64,000 nt of DNA from Caprella mutica. Lineage: Eukaryota > Arthropoda > Malacostraca > Amphipoda > Caprellidae. The stretch's first letter is position 1. Each line of letters begins with the position of its first letter. Positions 10,170-21,660 of this stretch are shown piece by piece. The translations under genes and the position numbers were made by a program. The notes under the pieces were generated by a model. The model was not told where the DNA came from. It searched no databases and saw only the letters and a program-made list of their open reading frames with translations. The stretch spans positions 16,957-80,956 of the forward strand of contig CANNZV010000424.1 in NCBI GenBank assembly GCA_947561585.1, read 5' to 3'.

Positions 10170-11250
10170 TCAGACTGCAGAATATGGAACATTTTCCAAG
10201 ACTCTGCCACAAATCTGAGCTCAACTTCAGAAATTGTATATCTCTGTAGACTGTGGGAATACTTGAATTAATTCCTATGTAACCATTAATTTAGATGTGG
10301 GAGATTTTGAATTAATTCCTATGTAACCATTAATTTCTGAATCTGCTACTGTGAGTGTGAGACTTGTGAGTCAGAGAGTAACTGTCTCTCAAATTAAAAT
10401 CTCTGACTCTGTAGGAGGGAGAGAAGAGACTCATTATGCAGAGTGGTGGCATGATACCATCCAGTCTGCAGAATATGGAACAAATCTGAGCCAAATTTTA
10501 GAAAATTAAGATCTCTGGGGATGATCTAACTGATTACTGGTAACTGATCTTGAATTAATTCCTATGTTACCAATAATTTAGATGTGGAAGATTTTGAATT
10601 AATTCCTATGTAACCATTAATTTCTGAATCTAGTCAATCTACTACTGTGAGACTGTGAGTGTGAGACTTGTGAGTCAGAGAGTAACTGTCTCTCAAATTA
10701 AAGTCTCTGACTCTGCAGGAGGGGGGAGAAGAGACTCATTATGCAGAGTGGTGGCATGATACCATCCAGTCTGCAGAATTTGGAACAAATCTGAGCCAAA
10801 TTTTAGAAAATTAAGATCTCTGGGGATGATCTAACTGATTACTGATCTTGAATTAATTCTTATGTTACCATTAATTTGGTATTTTAGCTGAGGATGATTT
10901 CGGATTAATTCCTATGTTACCAAGGGGGAGATTTTGTATTAATTCCTATGTTACCATTAATTTAGCTGAGGGAGATTTTGAATCTGCTGCTTAGAGTAAC
11001 TCTCTCTCAAATTATAATCTCTGAGAGTCGGGAGACCACTCTGGAAAATACCTAAGGCTAACAGATGAATTTTAGAGGCTAATTGTGTTGTGATTGTACA
11101 GTTCCCATTAATTTATTATTGTATTTTAAGGTTTGCTAAACTCCAACAGAGTAATTAATCAATCAGAGAAGACCACTCTTTCCAGAGTGGTCAGGAGACA
11201 CATTATGCAGATTGGGTTATCATTAATTTGGCTAAGTGGCCACTAAGGGA
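10170..11250. repeat. MITE-derived tandem duplications within the P-like element
   Basis: Sequences of the CCAGTCTGCAGAATATGG family are repeated here. A segment starting TTCCTATGTAACCATTAATT at 10317 recurs at 10603 (period 286 bp) with only small differences, including TCTGAATCT, the TGTGAGTCAGAGAGTAACTG block and CCAGTCTGCAGAAT. A further degraded copy follows at 10860-11250, which also holds the hairpin GACCACTCT/AGAGTGGTC (11168-11192). The same family stands alone at 19282 and 21788. Confidence 0.85.
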
Positions 11251-12680
11251 GATTCTCTGCTTCTGAATCTCCCTTCAGTCACCTGGACCTTTTGGATGGT
11301 GACCAGTCATTTTGCCCAAAAATTTTTTTTGCTGCATGACTCTTTCATGCCTCATGGAATCATGGTATGTCACTTGTGCCCAAAAAAATTAAAAAGCTAT
11401 AAATTATAAATATAATGAGATATAGCAAATGTAAGTCCATTTCCCCCACCCAAGTTTGTAAATGACAAGATTTATACTCTACTGTTTTTTACTATAAAAT
11501 GAATATACCTTATTTTGCTAAATAATTGTCATATTACCAGCAAAAGTGTCACGGCGAAAAGGACCTAGAACTACTTTGGACCTACCTAATTGTTGGTTGA
11601 TTTATTTATAACATCCCTATTTTGAACCAATAATAATAAGAGAAACTATTTGCTGTGTGGTAGAAAATAATCTGAAATCTAAATATAACTGATTGAGAGA
11701 AAGTAGGAATTAAATCAAATATATTACACTATTGTGTAACTATAATAACTTTAATTCGGATTTGCATACTTGATGCTATAAAAAATGGAGTTCTAGATTC
11801 TGTTGGCAATATAATCTGGATGATTCAATCCCCATTAATTCACTAGTATTGGCGTCTGAACTTAATCCTTATTTTCATTTTTGCAGATTTGTGATCTCAT
11901 AACTAGTTAAGTATATTTACATGTTCTTCATATATCTAGTTACCTAGCTACTGATAAGCAAAATATTGTCTACAGACTAAAGTGAGGTTGTATAGCAGCT
12001 GTTGATTCAACTTTTAAAGGTAATTAATCATTTAATTTTTGAATGTCAATTATGTCCACTACCTATCTAACTACTAAATACTAATATTTAGTTTTTTACT
12101 GAATCTTATCACAATAATGATATAATAGTTGAAGCATATGTTTTAAAATAATCTTCATATGATTAGGTACTTAAAATTAGTATGTAAAATTTGTAATTCC
12201 TTTTTTTCCAATTAGAACTAGCTGTAGCTAATAAATTTACAAAAAAATTGTATATATGTGCAATTCTCAACTAATTAAATTAAACACAAACATTGACAGT
12301 GTTTGATTATATCATTTGAAGATTACATAAATACCACAGAAGGGAAACTTTATTCTATCTAGAATAAAAGAAACCTTTTTCATTCAGTCTTTCAATTTAT
12401 TTTATTTTGGGATAGGTACTTATAGTTTTTATTGCATTAACATATGATTTTTTCAACTTAGTAAAAATGATGCATGTATCTATGCTTTTCAAAAAAAACA
12501 ATATCACTATATAATAATAACCAATAATTTCTAATATTTTGTCAAAAGCTTCAATTGAATTACATCGAATGTATTCATTTTATTATTTTTATATTTTCTT
12601 TGTATTTTAATGCAGTCGGAGCAAAACATTTTCATTAACATTGAAAGATTTTTTCTAAATTTATCTCTGTTTTCAACATT
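11251..12680. other. AT-rich interior of the P-like element
   Basis: No coding frame or repeat array recognised. Possible intron or decayed sequence ahead of the THAP exon, ending in the acceptor-like TTTTCAACATTTCAG. Confidence 0.6.
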
Positions 12681-12687
12681 TCAGAAG

Positions 12688-12789
12688 ATGGGAGGCAATA
12701 AATGCTGTGTTCCTGGCTGTAACTGCTATTACAATCTGCAGGATGAATACACTTCTGTTTCCAAATGATTTAGACAGAAAGAATATTGA
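12688..12789 (+). pseudogene. THAP zinc-finger exon remnant
   Basis: Just after an acceptor-like TTTTCAACATTTCAG (12671-12685) an ATG opens the frame MGGNKCCVPGCNCYYN followed by TSVSK, a stop, then FRQKEY. The CxVPGCxxxY signature at residues 6-15 is the start of the C2CH THAP domain (Cys, two residues apart with VPG between in this version), and TSVSK.F corresponds to the conserved region leading to the F-x-F/P strand. THAP domains form the DNA-binding N-terminus of P-element transposases and THAP9. The stop at 12766 and the missing second half (the C..H pair) show it is broken. Its place inside a CATG-ended element supports a P-type origin. Confidence 0.68.
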
Positions 12790-15262
12790 GGATAAATGAT
12801 GTTCATAATACTGTTCTTTTGTTTGTATTGAAGTTGTAGAAATAAATATTAGTTAACTTTAACAGAAATAAATGCCTGACTGAAGGTATATGTAACTATT
12901 GTTACCAGAAACTTTGTCCAATTAAAAAAGTAGCTATTGTATACAAAACTGCTTGCAAAATGTTATTTTTTATTATCCCACCAGAATGTGCGTTGAAAAT
13001 TAATGAAAACAATGAGAATTTGAATCTTAATAAATCCACAATAATAATTGAAAAAAAAAATATATTTGAAACTTTTCCAAGTGGTATAACTAAAGAGATA
13101 ATTTTTTTTAATTTTCGAATTTATAAGCTTTTAGACAAAAAAAAACAGTTTGATAACTATATTTTATTAAAATAACGGATTAGCATGTATAATATGTCAA
13201 TGAAGGGTTTCAAAATAATAATTAAAATCTTGTTGAATCAAACTTCACTAAGGAACTGAAAATATTTCATAGGTCTAAACTCTAAAGTATAAACAGTAAG
13301 CAACTATATTTTAAACTAAATAAAGCTGTTTGAAGATGACATACCAATTTTAAATGATTAATAGAAGATGTTGATATCTTATCTGAAAAGAAGTGGAACC
13401 TTTTCCAGAAGTGTTCTTTTTTTCATTATTCAACACTAAAAATAGTACAATTGAGAGGTTTTTTTGAATGATTGGAAGTCCTTTCAGAATTCAGACTAAT
13501 TTGCAATGTAGCTCTAAAAAATAAGATTTAGCCAACATCTCTTCCACAAGAGTAGCCATATCAATAATGTATCTTGCAGAATTTGACTAGCATTATGAAA
13601 ACCATTTCATAAAAATTCAACCTTCAAGTGACTGAAATATATGGGAGAAGGATATGACCAAGATATTTCAGCAAAAGTAGGTGTGGTGCCAGGCCATGAG
13701 TGGTGTCGATGCTTACTATGAATCATTTTTGAAAACATTAATCTGGAAAAGAGAACAATATTTATAAATTTATTCTATTAGCTATAGATACATGAACTAG
13801 CCCAAGAAATGAATTACTATCATTATGAAGTTGATTATGAAGATATGAAAATAACCATGATATTGATTTCATTATTAAGGTATGAGAAATATTCTATTAT
13901 TAAATAATGAACTCAAGTTTAATCTATATATATATATAAATGATTTCTGGTCGTCTTTACCTTCGTCGGCTTCGTTCCTTGGAAGGCAGCAGCAAATTTA
14001 TTTCACTTGATATGTTTGAGGACCTTAATTTAGCAGAAGTTCTGAAAAACATAATAAATTTTAGTATAAATAACTTAACATTCAAATAAAATGAATAAGG
14101 ATTAATACATAATTATTTTTGAATCATTTAATAATGAAGTTTTAGGAATGAAAAGGGTAATACATATTGTGGCTAAGTCATGATGGTTTAATTATAAACA
14201 ACTCACAGAGATATTAGATGAGTTTGAGCATAGGTTTTCAAGATTAGATGTAATACATTACTTGCAGTACCTTTAGGCTTTAACTACATGATTTTTTACA
14301 TAGATTTCTGAAAAGAACAGTTAATAGAATACATAATGAACTTCACTGAGTTATACATTCAGTAAATTACCAGCACAAACAATTTCAAATGTTTTTCTAT
14401 TCACTCTATTATTATCTGAGATGAATGATATAACTTATAGTTAAGCACAGAGAGATTCTCTAGTTAAATTTTTCATAGGATATAGAGTAGAGCTACTAGC
14501 TATATCTTTATTTGAATTTGATGACTTGATGGTTCCATATGAATTTCATCAATCAATAGGTAAAATAACATCTCATTATTATTCAGCACATCTATTTTCT
14601 TCTGTAAGTAATTTCTGTTAGATTGTTGCATTCCTATTTTTAGAATGTCTCTATTAAATTATAATTTTTTAATGTAATATGGGCAAGGCATCTTTTATAA
14701 ATGTGAATCTCTAATTAGTATTAGTTTATAAACTTGAGGACCTCCTGATTTTACTTACATAAATAGTTACCTATACTATATAGGCTATACCATGTCCATA
14801 TACAGTATACTGAAAATAGTAATTAGGTACCTACCTACCCACTCCTGTCTCCTGAATCTTGATTTGAATAGAAAGTAAAAAATGATAACTGATACCAATG
14901 TTGACACAGTTGATTGTTATTATATATATTTGATTGTTAATGATAAACAGATAATATTAGGTAAGATTCTGCAACCTTTTGAAGAGAAATTGTCTTTAAA
15001 AAAATAAAATCTTGGGAGACATATTAGTCATATTCTGCAGCCTGGCAGTAGGCTAGTCACAATAGTAGTGAGGAAACTGGGAAGTGGACCCATAATTTTA
15101 TATTTGTTATCAAAATCTCTTTCTGACAGTCTTATCATATTATTTAAAACATTAATTATATAGCTAGGTACTTATTTAATATCTATGAAGAAAATATATT
15201 TGATCTGTTCTGTTTTTAATTTTGGAAGATGTTTCTAGCCTAGCTGACTAGGGACTTAGGTA
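12790..15262. other. AT-rich interior of the P-like element, 3' part
   Basis: No transposase motif could be followed. The longest frame is 12960-13175 (71 residues, low complexity, Ile/Lys/Asn-rich), which could be decayed transposase but cannot be assigned. A short TA run is at 13926. Confidence 0.55.
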
Positions 15263-15266
15263 TATG

Positions 15267-15823
15267 TGTCACGCGCGTTTGAGTGATCTGCAATATCGAC
15301 CGATTTCGCTGCACAATCTGTTGATCAATAGTTTGCGCAGCCATCGATCGATATCGCAACCATCGATCGATTCCTGAGCGTTCGAATGATACAGGTTTTC
15401 TTTGTTTATACATTTAATTAATTGTTTCGTTTTTACTGGAAAAATACTTTTAAATACTTTTTTATATTTAATAAGTCAACCATCAGTCGATTGTTGCGCA
15501 TTTGAATGATATGGATTTTGTTAGTTTATGCTTCTAATTGTTACATTTAATAGAGAAACCATCAGTCGATTGTTGTGCGTTTGAATAATATGGATTTTCC
15601 TGTATCATTCGGACGCGCAGAAATCGATCGATCGTTGCGCTATCGATTGATATACGTGATAAAATGTGCCAATTTGATGTACAAACTAAAAAAAATCATA
15701 TCATTCGAACGCGCAGGAATCGATCGATGGTTGCACTATCGATCGATGGCTGCGCAAACTATTGATCAACAGATTGCGCAGCGAAATCGGTCGATATTGC
15801 AGATCACTCAAACGCGCGTGACA
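15267..15823. mobile_element. MITE with long inverted ends, 557 bp
   Basis: Begins TGTCACGCGCGTTTGAGTGA and ends with its reverse complement. Arms of ~140 bp (15267-15410 and 15690-15823) share GATCTGCAATATCGACCGAT, GTTGATCAATAGTTTGCGCA and many GATCGATCGAT motifs. Flanks TATG (15263-15266, 15824-15827) suggest a 4-bp duplication. Richer in CpG than its host, so it is younger than the surrounding element or was acquired separately. The open frame at 15575-15880 is the translated arm. Superfamily undetermined. Confidence 0.78.
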
Positions 15824-16397
15824 TATGAATGGTTCAGTCCGTTCTATTTTAAATTCATTAATTTTAACAGTATCAGATAAAAAGAATCGGAAAAAAAAAC
15901 TTCAGTCCTATCAATCATGCCTTTGGCAATATTTTCATTCCCTATTTACTTATTAGAACTATCGTCAGACCACTCTAAATTGGTTTAAACTGTAAAATAA
16001 TGCGAGGACAACCTCCATTTTTTATTGAATCGCCATCAAGCTCTTGTGTATATATACGATTTTTAAATGGATTAAATACGATCAGATCAGTTAAAATAGC
16101 ACTACTATAGTAATTGACTAATTACAAATCCATTGGTATAGTTTATTTTATCATTACATAACTATAAGTTGCTTAAATAGGCAATTTATAAAAAATAGAC
16201 ACAGACTGAGTTCGCGGTTTGTTTTGATTTTTTAGGACCACTTTGAACAGCTGTTATTTTCGGGAATCTGGCCTGATCAACTATAGACGGCCATGATTGT
16301 ATGCGGTTTGCGGAATAATGATCGTAAACCTTAGTTCAATAATAATTTGTTATAAACTCATTTTTTTCCCGGAGCCTGGAGAGGACCTTTAAACGTT

Positions 16398-16560
16398 TTG
16401 GGTAAGATACGCACTACGCCTTTGAGGATTTGTGTCAATGACACGAACTACCCCTTTGATGCTTTTTGTCTGAAATACGCACTACTCCTTCGATGCTTTT
16501 TGTCTAAAATACGCATTACCCCTTTTATGCTTTGTGTCATTTTGGTGCGTTCCCGTGCTG
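16398..16560 (+). repeat. ~40-bp tandem repeat (ACGCACTAC...TTTGATGC)
   Basis: Units of TACGCACTACxCCTTTGATG then CTTTTTGTCTGAAA, about four copies, then a spacer of CGTTCCCGTGCTGAAGAAC units (16549, 16660). Related to 20690-21110. Confidence 0.8.
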
Positions 16561-16975
16561 AAGAACTCGAAGAACGTCCCTCAGTTCTACGAAAACCAAC
16601 CGTTCCCGTGATGAAGAACGTTCGTCAAGTTCGTGGAACTCGACGACACGGTAGATAAGGTGCGTTCCCGTGCTGAAGAACTGCTAAGTGTAAAGTTAAG
16701 TGTTGGTACTGAAAGAAAAACTCAGTATTGGTACTAAGTGAAAATTAAGTGTAAGTGCTTGATGATAAGTTTAGAAATAAGTGAAAATTGATAATGAAAT
16801 AAGTGAAGGATCTTTCTTTTTGTGGTGGCAGAGGTGAATACCTGAACGGGAAGTGAGGAGGACTGACCCGCTGAAAAGGGTATCAACGAAGCTACATCTT
16901 GATCTTGACTCGAAGAACGTTCCTTCAAGGTACGAAGAACGGTACCTCGGTTAGCGTTCCCGTGCAACCACTTCA
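16561..16975. repeat. Dispersed repeat with GAAGAAC motifs
   Basis: CGTGCTGAAGAACTCGAAGA and variants recur at 16551, 16606, 16665 and 16908. Part of it is found in reverse complement at 20655-20700 (GGAACGTTCTTCGAGTTCTT), so it may be the end of a larger mobile sequence. The frames here are not gene-like. Confidence 0.6.
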
Positions 16976-17572
16976 ATGTGTATGATTCCGTGGTTTAGGA
17001 ATTAATATCACTAATTAATTAGGGATACACTGAAGAAACGCTAGAACACTTCATTATGGAACGTACCTACGCACTATTCTGATATTAGACTTGAATATGA
17101 AATGAGTGAGGCAAGTATTCAGGATATTCTGGGTTTTGTTGAAAATAATGAGGATGTGGAAAAATTAAAAAGGTTTATGAAGAAAATTTGGTTGAAAAGG
17201 AATTATGCTTTTTAGAGCGGATGAATGACAGATTTTTTTGAAAAGGTTTTGAGATCTGTAAATTTGTTGTGTTGTGAACCTGTGTGTATGTCTCTTATGT
17301 CTGTTTCCTTCATCTGTAAGGACGACAAATAGAAGAGGTAATTTGTTGGCAAGTTCTTTTGTCCCTTTCCACTGGCAAGGGTTACAATAGGATCCACTCT
17401 CTTCCTCTGTCATAGGTAATGAGTTGTATGATTTTTTGTTCTCCCTGTATCAAGTGATTATAAAAGTTGTTATGTAGTTTTATTTTAAATAATTTCTTCT
17501 ATAATCATGTGTGTATTTAGTATTATATTTTGTGTGTATGTTGATTATCTGTGAATAAATGTGTGTTTGTGG
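16976..17572. other. No feature assigned
   Basis: Contains a minus-strand open frame 17165-17413 (82 residues, with SYCNPCQWKGTKELA and DEGNRHKRHTHRF). I do not recognise it and it lacks support beyond length. Confidence 0.5.
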
Positions 17573-17800
17573 GTATGAATGCTCCTGTCTCCCTCCTTGA
17601 GAAGGGGACAGTGTAGTACCTAAATAATTTTAAATGTGTGTATGAATGCTCCTGTCTCCTTCCTTGAGAAGGGGACTGTGTAGTAAATAATTAAAAATGT
17701 GTGTATGAATGATTGTGGGTATGAATGCTCCTGTCCCCTTCCTTGAGCCCCAAGTAAAATAGTATGTCTCATAAACTCACCATTTGTCTCTCCAGCTCTC
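17573..17800 (+). repeat. ~68-86-bp tandem repeat
   Basis: Three units with ATGAATGCTCCTGTCTCC and CCTTGAGAAGGGGAC at 17575, 17643 and 17729, the third longer because of an internal ATGAATGATTGTGGGT insert. Confidence 0.85.
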
Positions 17801-18789
17801 TCCAAAATTCAAAAAATTCTCTCCAAAATGATCAAATTTTGTATGAATGATTGTGTCCTGTCTCCTGAGTGTTTGAGTATAGTTATGTATCTAATATATG
17901 TGTGTTTCTTTGTTTTTAATATTCGGTGTGGGTATATGTGAGAGATATTTAACATTGTATGTTATATGTGGAGAAAATGCTAAATAGAGTTTATATTCAT
18001 CTGTCATGTTTTTACTGAATATCTTTTTAGAATTTGATAGCTGTATGCTAGTTTGTTTATGGAATATTATCAATTTTAATTAAAAAAATTCAAGCATTAA
18101 TACATTTTTATCTCATGCAAATTTTCCCTTGAATCTCTTGCAAGTTTCTATGTGTAAGTTTTATTTTAGCTTTATTTTAGTTTTGAAAATTTAATTTGAA
18201 AGTAAATAAGTTTTTAATCTGTAACTTTTTTATATAACTTTTTTTTTTAAAGAAAAGGACTCTGATGAACGGTAGACTTCTTTATCTGGGACTGGACCCT
18301 GACTTTGTCTTGGCCCAGATGCCAGACAGCAATTTAAGATAAAAGTGACTAAAAATCATAATGGGAGTGCTAATATACATAGCATTACTCCAGATTACAA
18401 GTCATACAAGTCATATTAACAATCACTAATTTGGTTTGGTGGGCTTAATTAATTATCAATTAATCTCAAAACATGTAATATTATGTCAATTATCAATTAC
18501 ATACAGTATTCTATTTAAAGCTTATAGGAAACAGTACTGTATTTAGAAGTGAGTGCAAAACGTATACGTACGTAGATAATGGAAATTAAAATTTTGATAG
18601 ACCTATCATGATCTACGATAACTCCTCCCACTTTGCGAGTGGAGTGTCTGATTACCGACACGTTTTTCTAGATGGATACTAGGTATTATACTATAAGTAA
18701 CTCAGGTTAGATATCTAGGTAAATATTTATATTAGGTATATAATCGACTAGATAAAATACCTAGATATATATTTATATTATATATCGTC
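17801..18789. other. AT-rich spacer
   Basis: No gene or array seen. Near 18705-18790 there are repeated and partly inverted ATATCTAGGTAAATATT motifs. Confidence 0.6.
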
Positions 18790-18798
18790 TAGTTATCC

Positions 18799-19122
18799 CA
18801 GTCTGTTACTGTCTGTATTTGGTGCACAAAATCCCACTGACTTTTTGAAAAAGCTGAAAACAATCCACCATAAATTTCCAGTAATTTGACTGATCCACCA
18901 ACATTTTACCCAATTTTCCACCAAAAATTAATGGTAACATAGGAATAAATAGCTAGATATCCACCGAGTTTGCTAGAATATTATTTTAAAGGGGCAAAAA
19001 TTCCACCAACATGTCGGTGGAATTTACCATGAAATACAGACTGGACTCTGCCAGAATATTATTTTCAAAGGGAAAAAATTCCACCGACATGTCGGTGGAA
19101 TTTACCACGAAATACAAACTGG
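18799..19122. mobile_element. MITE, CCAGTCTGTATTTGG type, with duplicated end
   Basis: Begins CAGTCTG...GTCTGTATTTGGTGC and first closes with TACAGACTGG at 19044. It then repeats its last ~78 bp (GCCAGAATATTATTTTCAAA, CCACCGACATGTCGGTGGAA) and closes again with CAAACTGG. TAGTTATCC on both sides (18790-18798, 19123-19131) is a 9-bp target duplication around the whole 324 bp, so the end duplication predates or accompanied insertion. Confidence 0.82.
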
Positions 19123-19281
19123 TAGTTATCCACCAGACTGCAAGAACTGGTAAAGTGTTCTCCAAGAAATCCTCCATTTTGGCTTCTGTTCTCAGTAAAA
19201 TACATGTAAATATAGGTGAAAATTAAGGATTGTTCGCACAGAAAATGTCAAAAATGTCTCATGTTTTGCAAACTGGGTTAT

Positions 19282-19502
19282 CCAGTCTGCAGAATATGGA
19301 ACATTTTTCCAAGACTCTCTGCGGAAGTTTTTGATTGAATTTTTAGAAATTGGAGATCTCTGCGGGAGATCTTGAATTAATTCCTATGTTAGCTACCATT
19401 AATTTAGCTGCGGGAGATTCTGAATCTGCTACTGAGAGTCAGAGAGTAACTGTCTCTCAAATTAAAATCTCTGCGGGAGAAGAGACACATTCTGCCAACT
19501 GG
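19282..19502. mobile_element. MITE, CCAGTCTGCAGAATATGG type
   Basis: Starts CCAGTCTGCAGAATATGGAA, includes GATCTCTGCGGGAGATCTTG, GAGAGTAACTGTCTCTCAAA and ends GACACATTCTGCCAACTGG. Same family as 21788-22097. No clear target duplication. Confidence 0.8.
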
Positions 19503-19868
19503 GACTAGTTATCTAATTACACATTTATATTATATAATATAATATATATAATCTCCTAGATTATCAGGTAATCATTTTTTAAATCCATGCTTGTTTCTAA
19601 AATAGCTAAATTGTTAGTTATTGACTATCAGCAACAACATAATATTTTTCCAATGAATTAATTATGCAGAATCAAGAACACATACATTTCAGTTTCCTGA
19701 TCATAGTGCTCTCGTCTGGACGCGAACACAGACAGAAATGAGATTGCTCGTGTTCGTCCGAGCAAAAGTATTTCCAAACTCAGGGCATTTGTCGGAGCGT
19801 CTGGACGGGGCTTAACCGAGAGACTTTACTTCATACCCAAGTAATAAACCCAAGTAACCCCCCTTTTT
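19503..19868. other. Spacer
   Basis: AT-rich with a GC-richer stretch at 19710-19815 carrying two direct CGTCTGGACG motifs. No gene seen. Confidence 0.55.
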
Positions 19869-19869
19869 T

Positions 19870-20106
19870 CCAGTTTGTATTTGGTGCATTGAACTCCTCT
19901 GACTTTTTATAAAATCTGAGAAATAGCTGCCAACATTTTTCATCAATTTGTCTAGTCCTCAGACATTTTTTCAGTTTCTCCTCCAAAAATTAATGGTAAT
20001 ATAGGAATTGATAGCCGAATATCCTCCGACATTGCAGGAATTTTTTATTTGAGAAATTGAATATCTCCTGAGATATCATTGGAATTTACCACCAAATACA
20101 ATCTGG
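19870..20106. mobile_element. MITE, CCAGTTTGTATTTGG type (diverged)
   Basis: Begins CCAGTTTGTATTTGGTGCAT and ends ACCACCAAATACAATCTGG. The central TTAATGGTAATATAGGAATT matches the other copies. A diverged member of the 18799 family. Confidence 0.8.
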
Positions 20107-20198
20107 CTATTTTAATGGTAAGTTTGTGGCAGTTATTTTGAGCCCTTCAATTGCAAATGGCGAGTTTTATCTATTTTTCTCCTCAGCTACAATGTTAT

Positions 20199-20305
20199 TT
20201 TGGAGAGAATTAATGATAATTTGATCATTTTGGAGAGAATTAATGATAATTTGATCATTTTGGAGAGAATTAATGATAATTTGATCATTTTGGAGAGAAT
20301 TTGTA
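20199..20305 (+). repeat. 30-bp tandem repeat
   Basis: Three exact units and a fourth partial of TTTTGGAGAGAATTAATGAT + AATTTGATCA. Ten-codon open frames on both strands arise from it. Confidence 0.95.
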
Positions 20306-20649
20306 GAAATTTGGGGAAAGCTGGAGAGACAAATGGTGAGTTTATCTCTATGAGACATACTATTTTACTTGGCTTTGTACCTTGAAGCCATGTTCTAAAG
20401 TATGGACAAAATCGCCAGTATATTGGTGACTTTTGAGGGGTTAAATAAGTTGGAAAACCTGTAAATAACAAGTAAATCACTCATAAAATAGTCTCAAGAG
20501 ATACACATGCATCAGGCACGAAGCATAAGGATGTTTTCAAGTGTAAAATCTTCACTGGGAAGCCTAATTTCTCCTTTAAAGTGTCTTAAATGTGGCGACC
20601 TGGATCCATTTTCTCACTAAACTGGCGACTTTTCTGCCACACTTTGAAA

Positions 20650-21110
20650 CATGGCCTTGAAGGAACGTTCTTCGAGTTCTTCAGCACAAAAACGCACCAT
20701 TTTAAAGACACGCACTATCTATTTGATGCTTTGTTTAAGACATGCACTAATTAACTTTTGATGCCTTGTGTCTTAGACACATTTTACTAAGGAACTGATG
20801 CTTGCTGGATAGACAGCAGACAACAGCACCACTGGACGACAAATACCCCATACCTCGAACAATAATTATAGGTATCTCTACATATAATGAAGGCACTATC
20901 CCTTTGAAGCTCTGTGTTGAATACACGCACTGTACCTTTGAGGCTTTGTGTCAGAGACACGCACTTCTCCTTCGGAACTTTGTGTCAGACACGCACTATC
21001 CCCTTTGTCCTTTGATGCTTTGTGTATGGGATGCACTACCCCTTCGAGACTTTGTGTTAAACACGCATTACCCCTTTGAGGCTATGTATACATATATCAA
21101 GCACTTATAT
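20650..21110 (+). repeat. ~40-bp tandem repeat, second locus
   Basis: Diverged units of CACGCACTACCCCTTTGA + GCTTTGTGTCAGA run from 20700 to 21095, interrupted by ~120 bp near 20790-20890. They are preceded by the GGAACGTTCTTCGAGTTCTT motif, which is the reverse complement of the motif next to the first locus at 16398. The 113-residue frame here is repeat-derived. Confidence 0.8.
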
Positions 21111-21391
21111 AAACATATGTCAGTATATTTATATCAGAAATAAACTGCAAATGTACCTGTGGCTGTGTAGGGTGTATCAGGTTATTCATATTTAAATCAA
21201 TTGACGATATTTTCGGTATTGGTATAATTCAAACATCATACTAATTAGGTTAAACTTCTTAACTGCAAAAATAAAGATGTTAGACCAAATGTACCTGTGA
21301 CAACACCCGAGATTGGGTTTGGTAGCTACATTTGACTGCAGTATCTTTCTCGAGAAGAGATAATCGTGATTCGTGAATGAATCACGATATA

Positions 21392-21660
21392 TTGGAGGAG
21401 AGTGCAAGGGATTGTGGTTTGAGTATAAGTAGGGAGAAGAGTAAGTGTATGGTTTTTAATGGTGGGGGTGACGTTGGAGAGAGTGAGATCAGAGGGATGG
21501 AAGTGGTGGAGGAAGTTAGATATCTGGGAGTGATGGTGAGACCGTGAGTGCAACTTGCAAGGAAGGATTGTTTCAGTCAGGGAAAATAAGAAGGAAAAGA
21601 TAAGGAGTGCGGAGAGAATGGTGAATGTAACCACCTACTCAGTTGTGGAGAGGTCCTGTG
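21392..21660 (+). pseudogene. Non-LTR retrotransposon reverse transcriptase, fragment A
   Basis: The frame reads LEESARDCGLSISREKSKCM then VFNG, and after a spacer EVVEEVRYLGVMV. This is the block after the catalytic palm in non-LTR (LINE-type) reverse transcriptases, where GLxINxxKSK and VxxxxYLGV are conserved. A stop follows, and in a shifted frame the sequence continues AERMVNVTTYSVVERSC. The next MITE interrupts the protein exactly here, and fragment B resumes the same protein. Four fragments (A-D) in the same strand and order make one dead element. Clade is not certain (Jockey/CR1-like range). Confidence 0.8.

Larger units (their letters stand above)
9494..16295. mobile_element. P-superfamily-like transposon, 6,802 bp
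   Basis: The left end CATGGCCGTCTATAGTTTAT and the right end, read inward, CATGGCCGTCTATAGTTGAT are inverted repeats that stay related for about 75 bp (both contain CAGGCCAG, CAGCTGTTCAA and GTGGTCCTA). Flanks are a perfect 7-bp duplication ATTGTAT (9487-9493, 16296-16302). P elements start with CATG, have 7-8 bp duplications and encode a THAP-domain transposase. A THAP-like exon lies inside at 12688. The rest of the coding region is not recognisable and the interior holds other repeats (10.0-11.3 kb, 15.27-15.82 kb), so the copy is inactive. A 155-bp MITE with related ends lies at 35133-35287. P assignment is an inference from ends, duplication and THAP motif together. Confidence 0.72.

Noticed and set aside
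17165..17413. 82-residue minus-strand frame as retroelement protein
   Set aside because: No motif I can name; composition does not separate it from chance frames.
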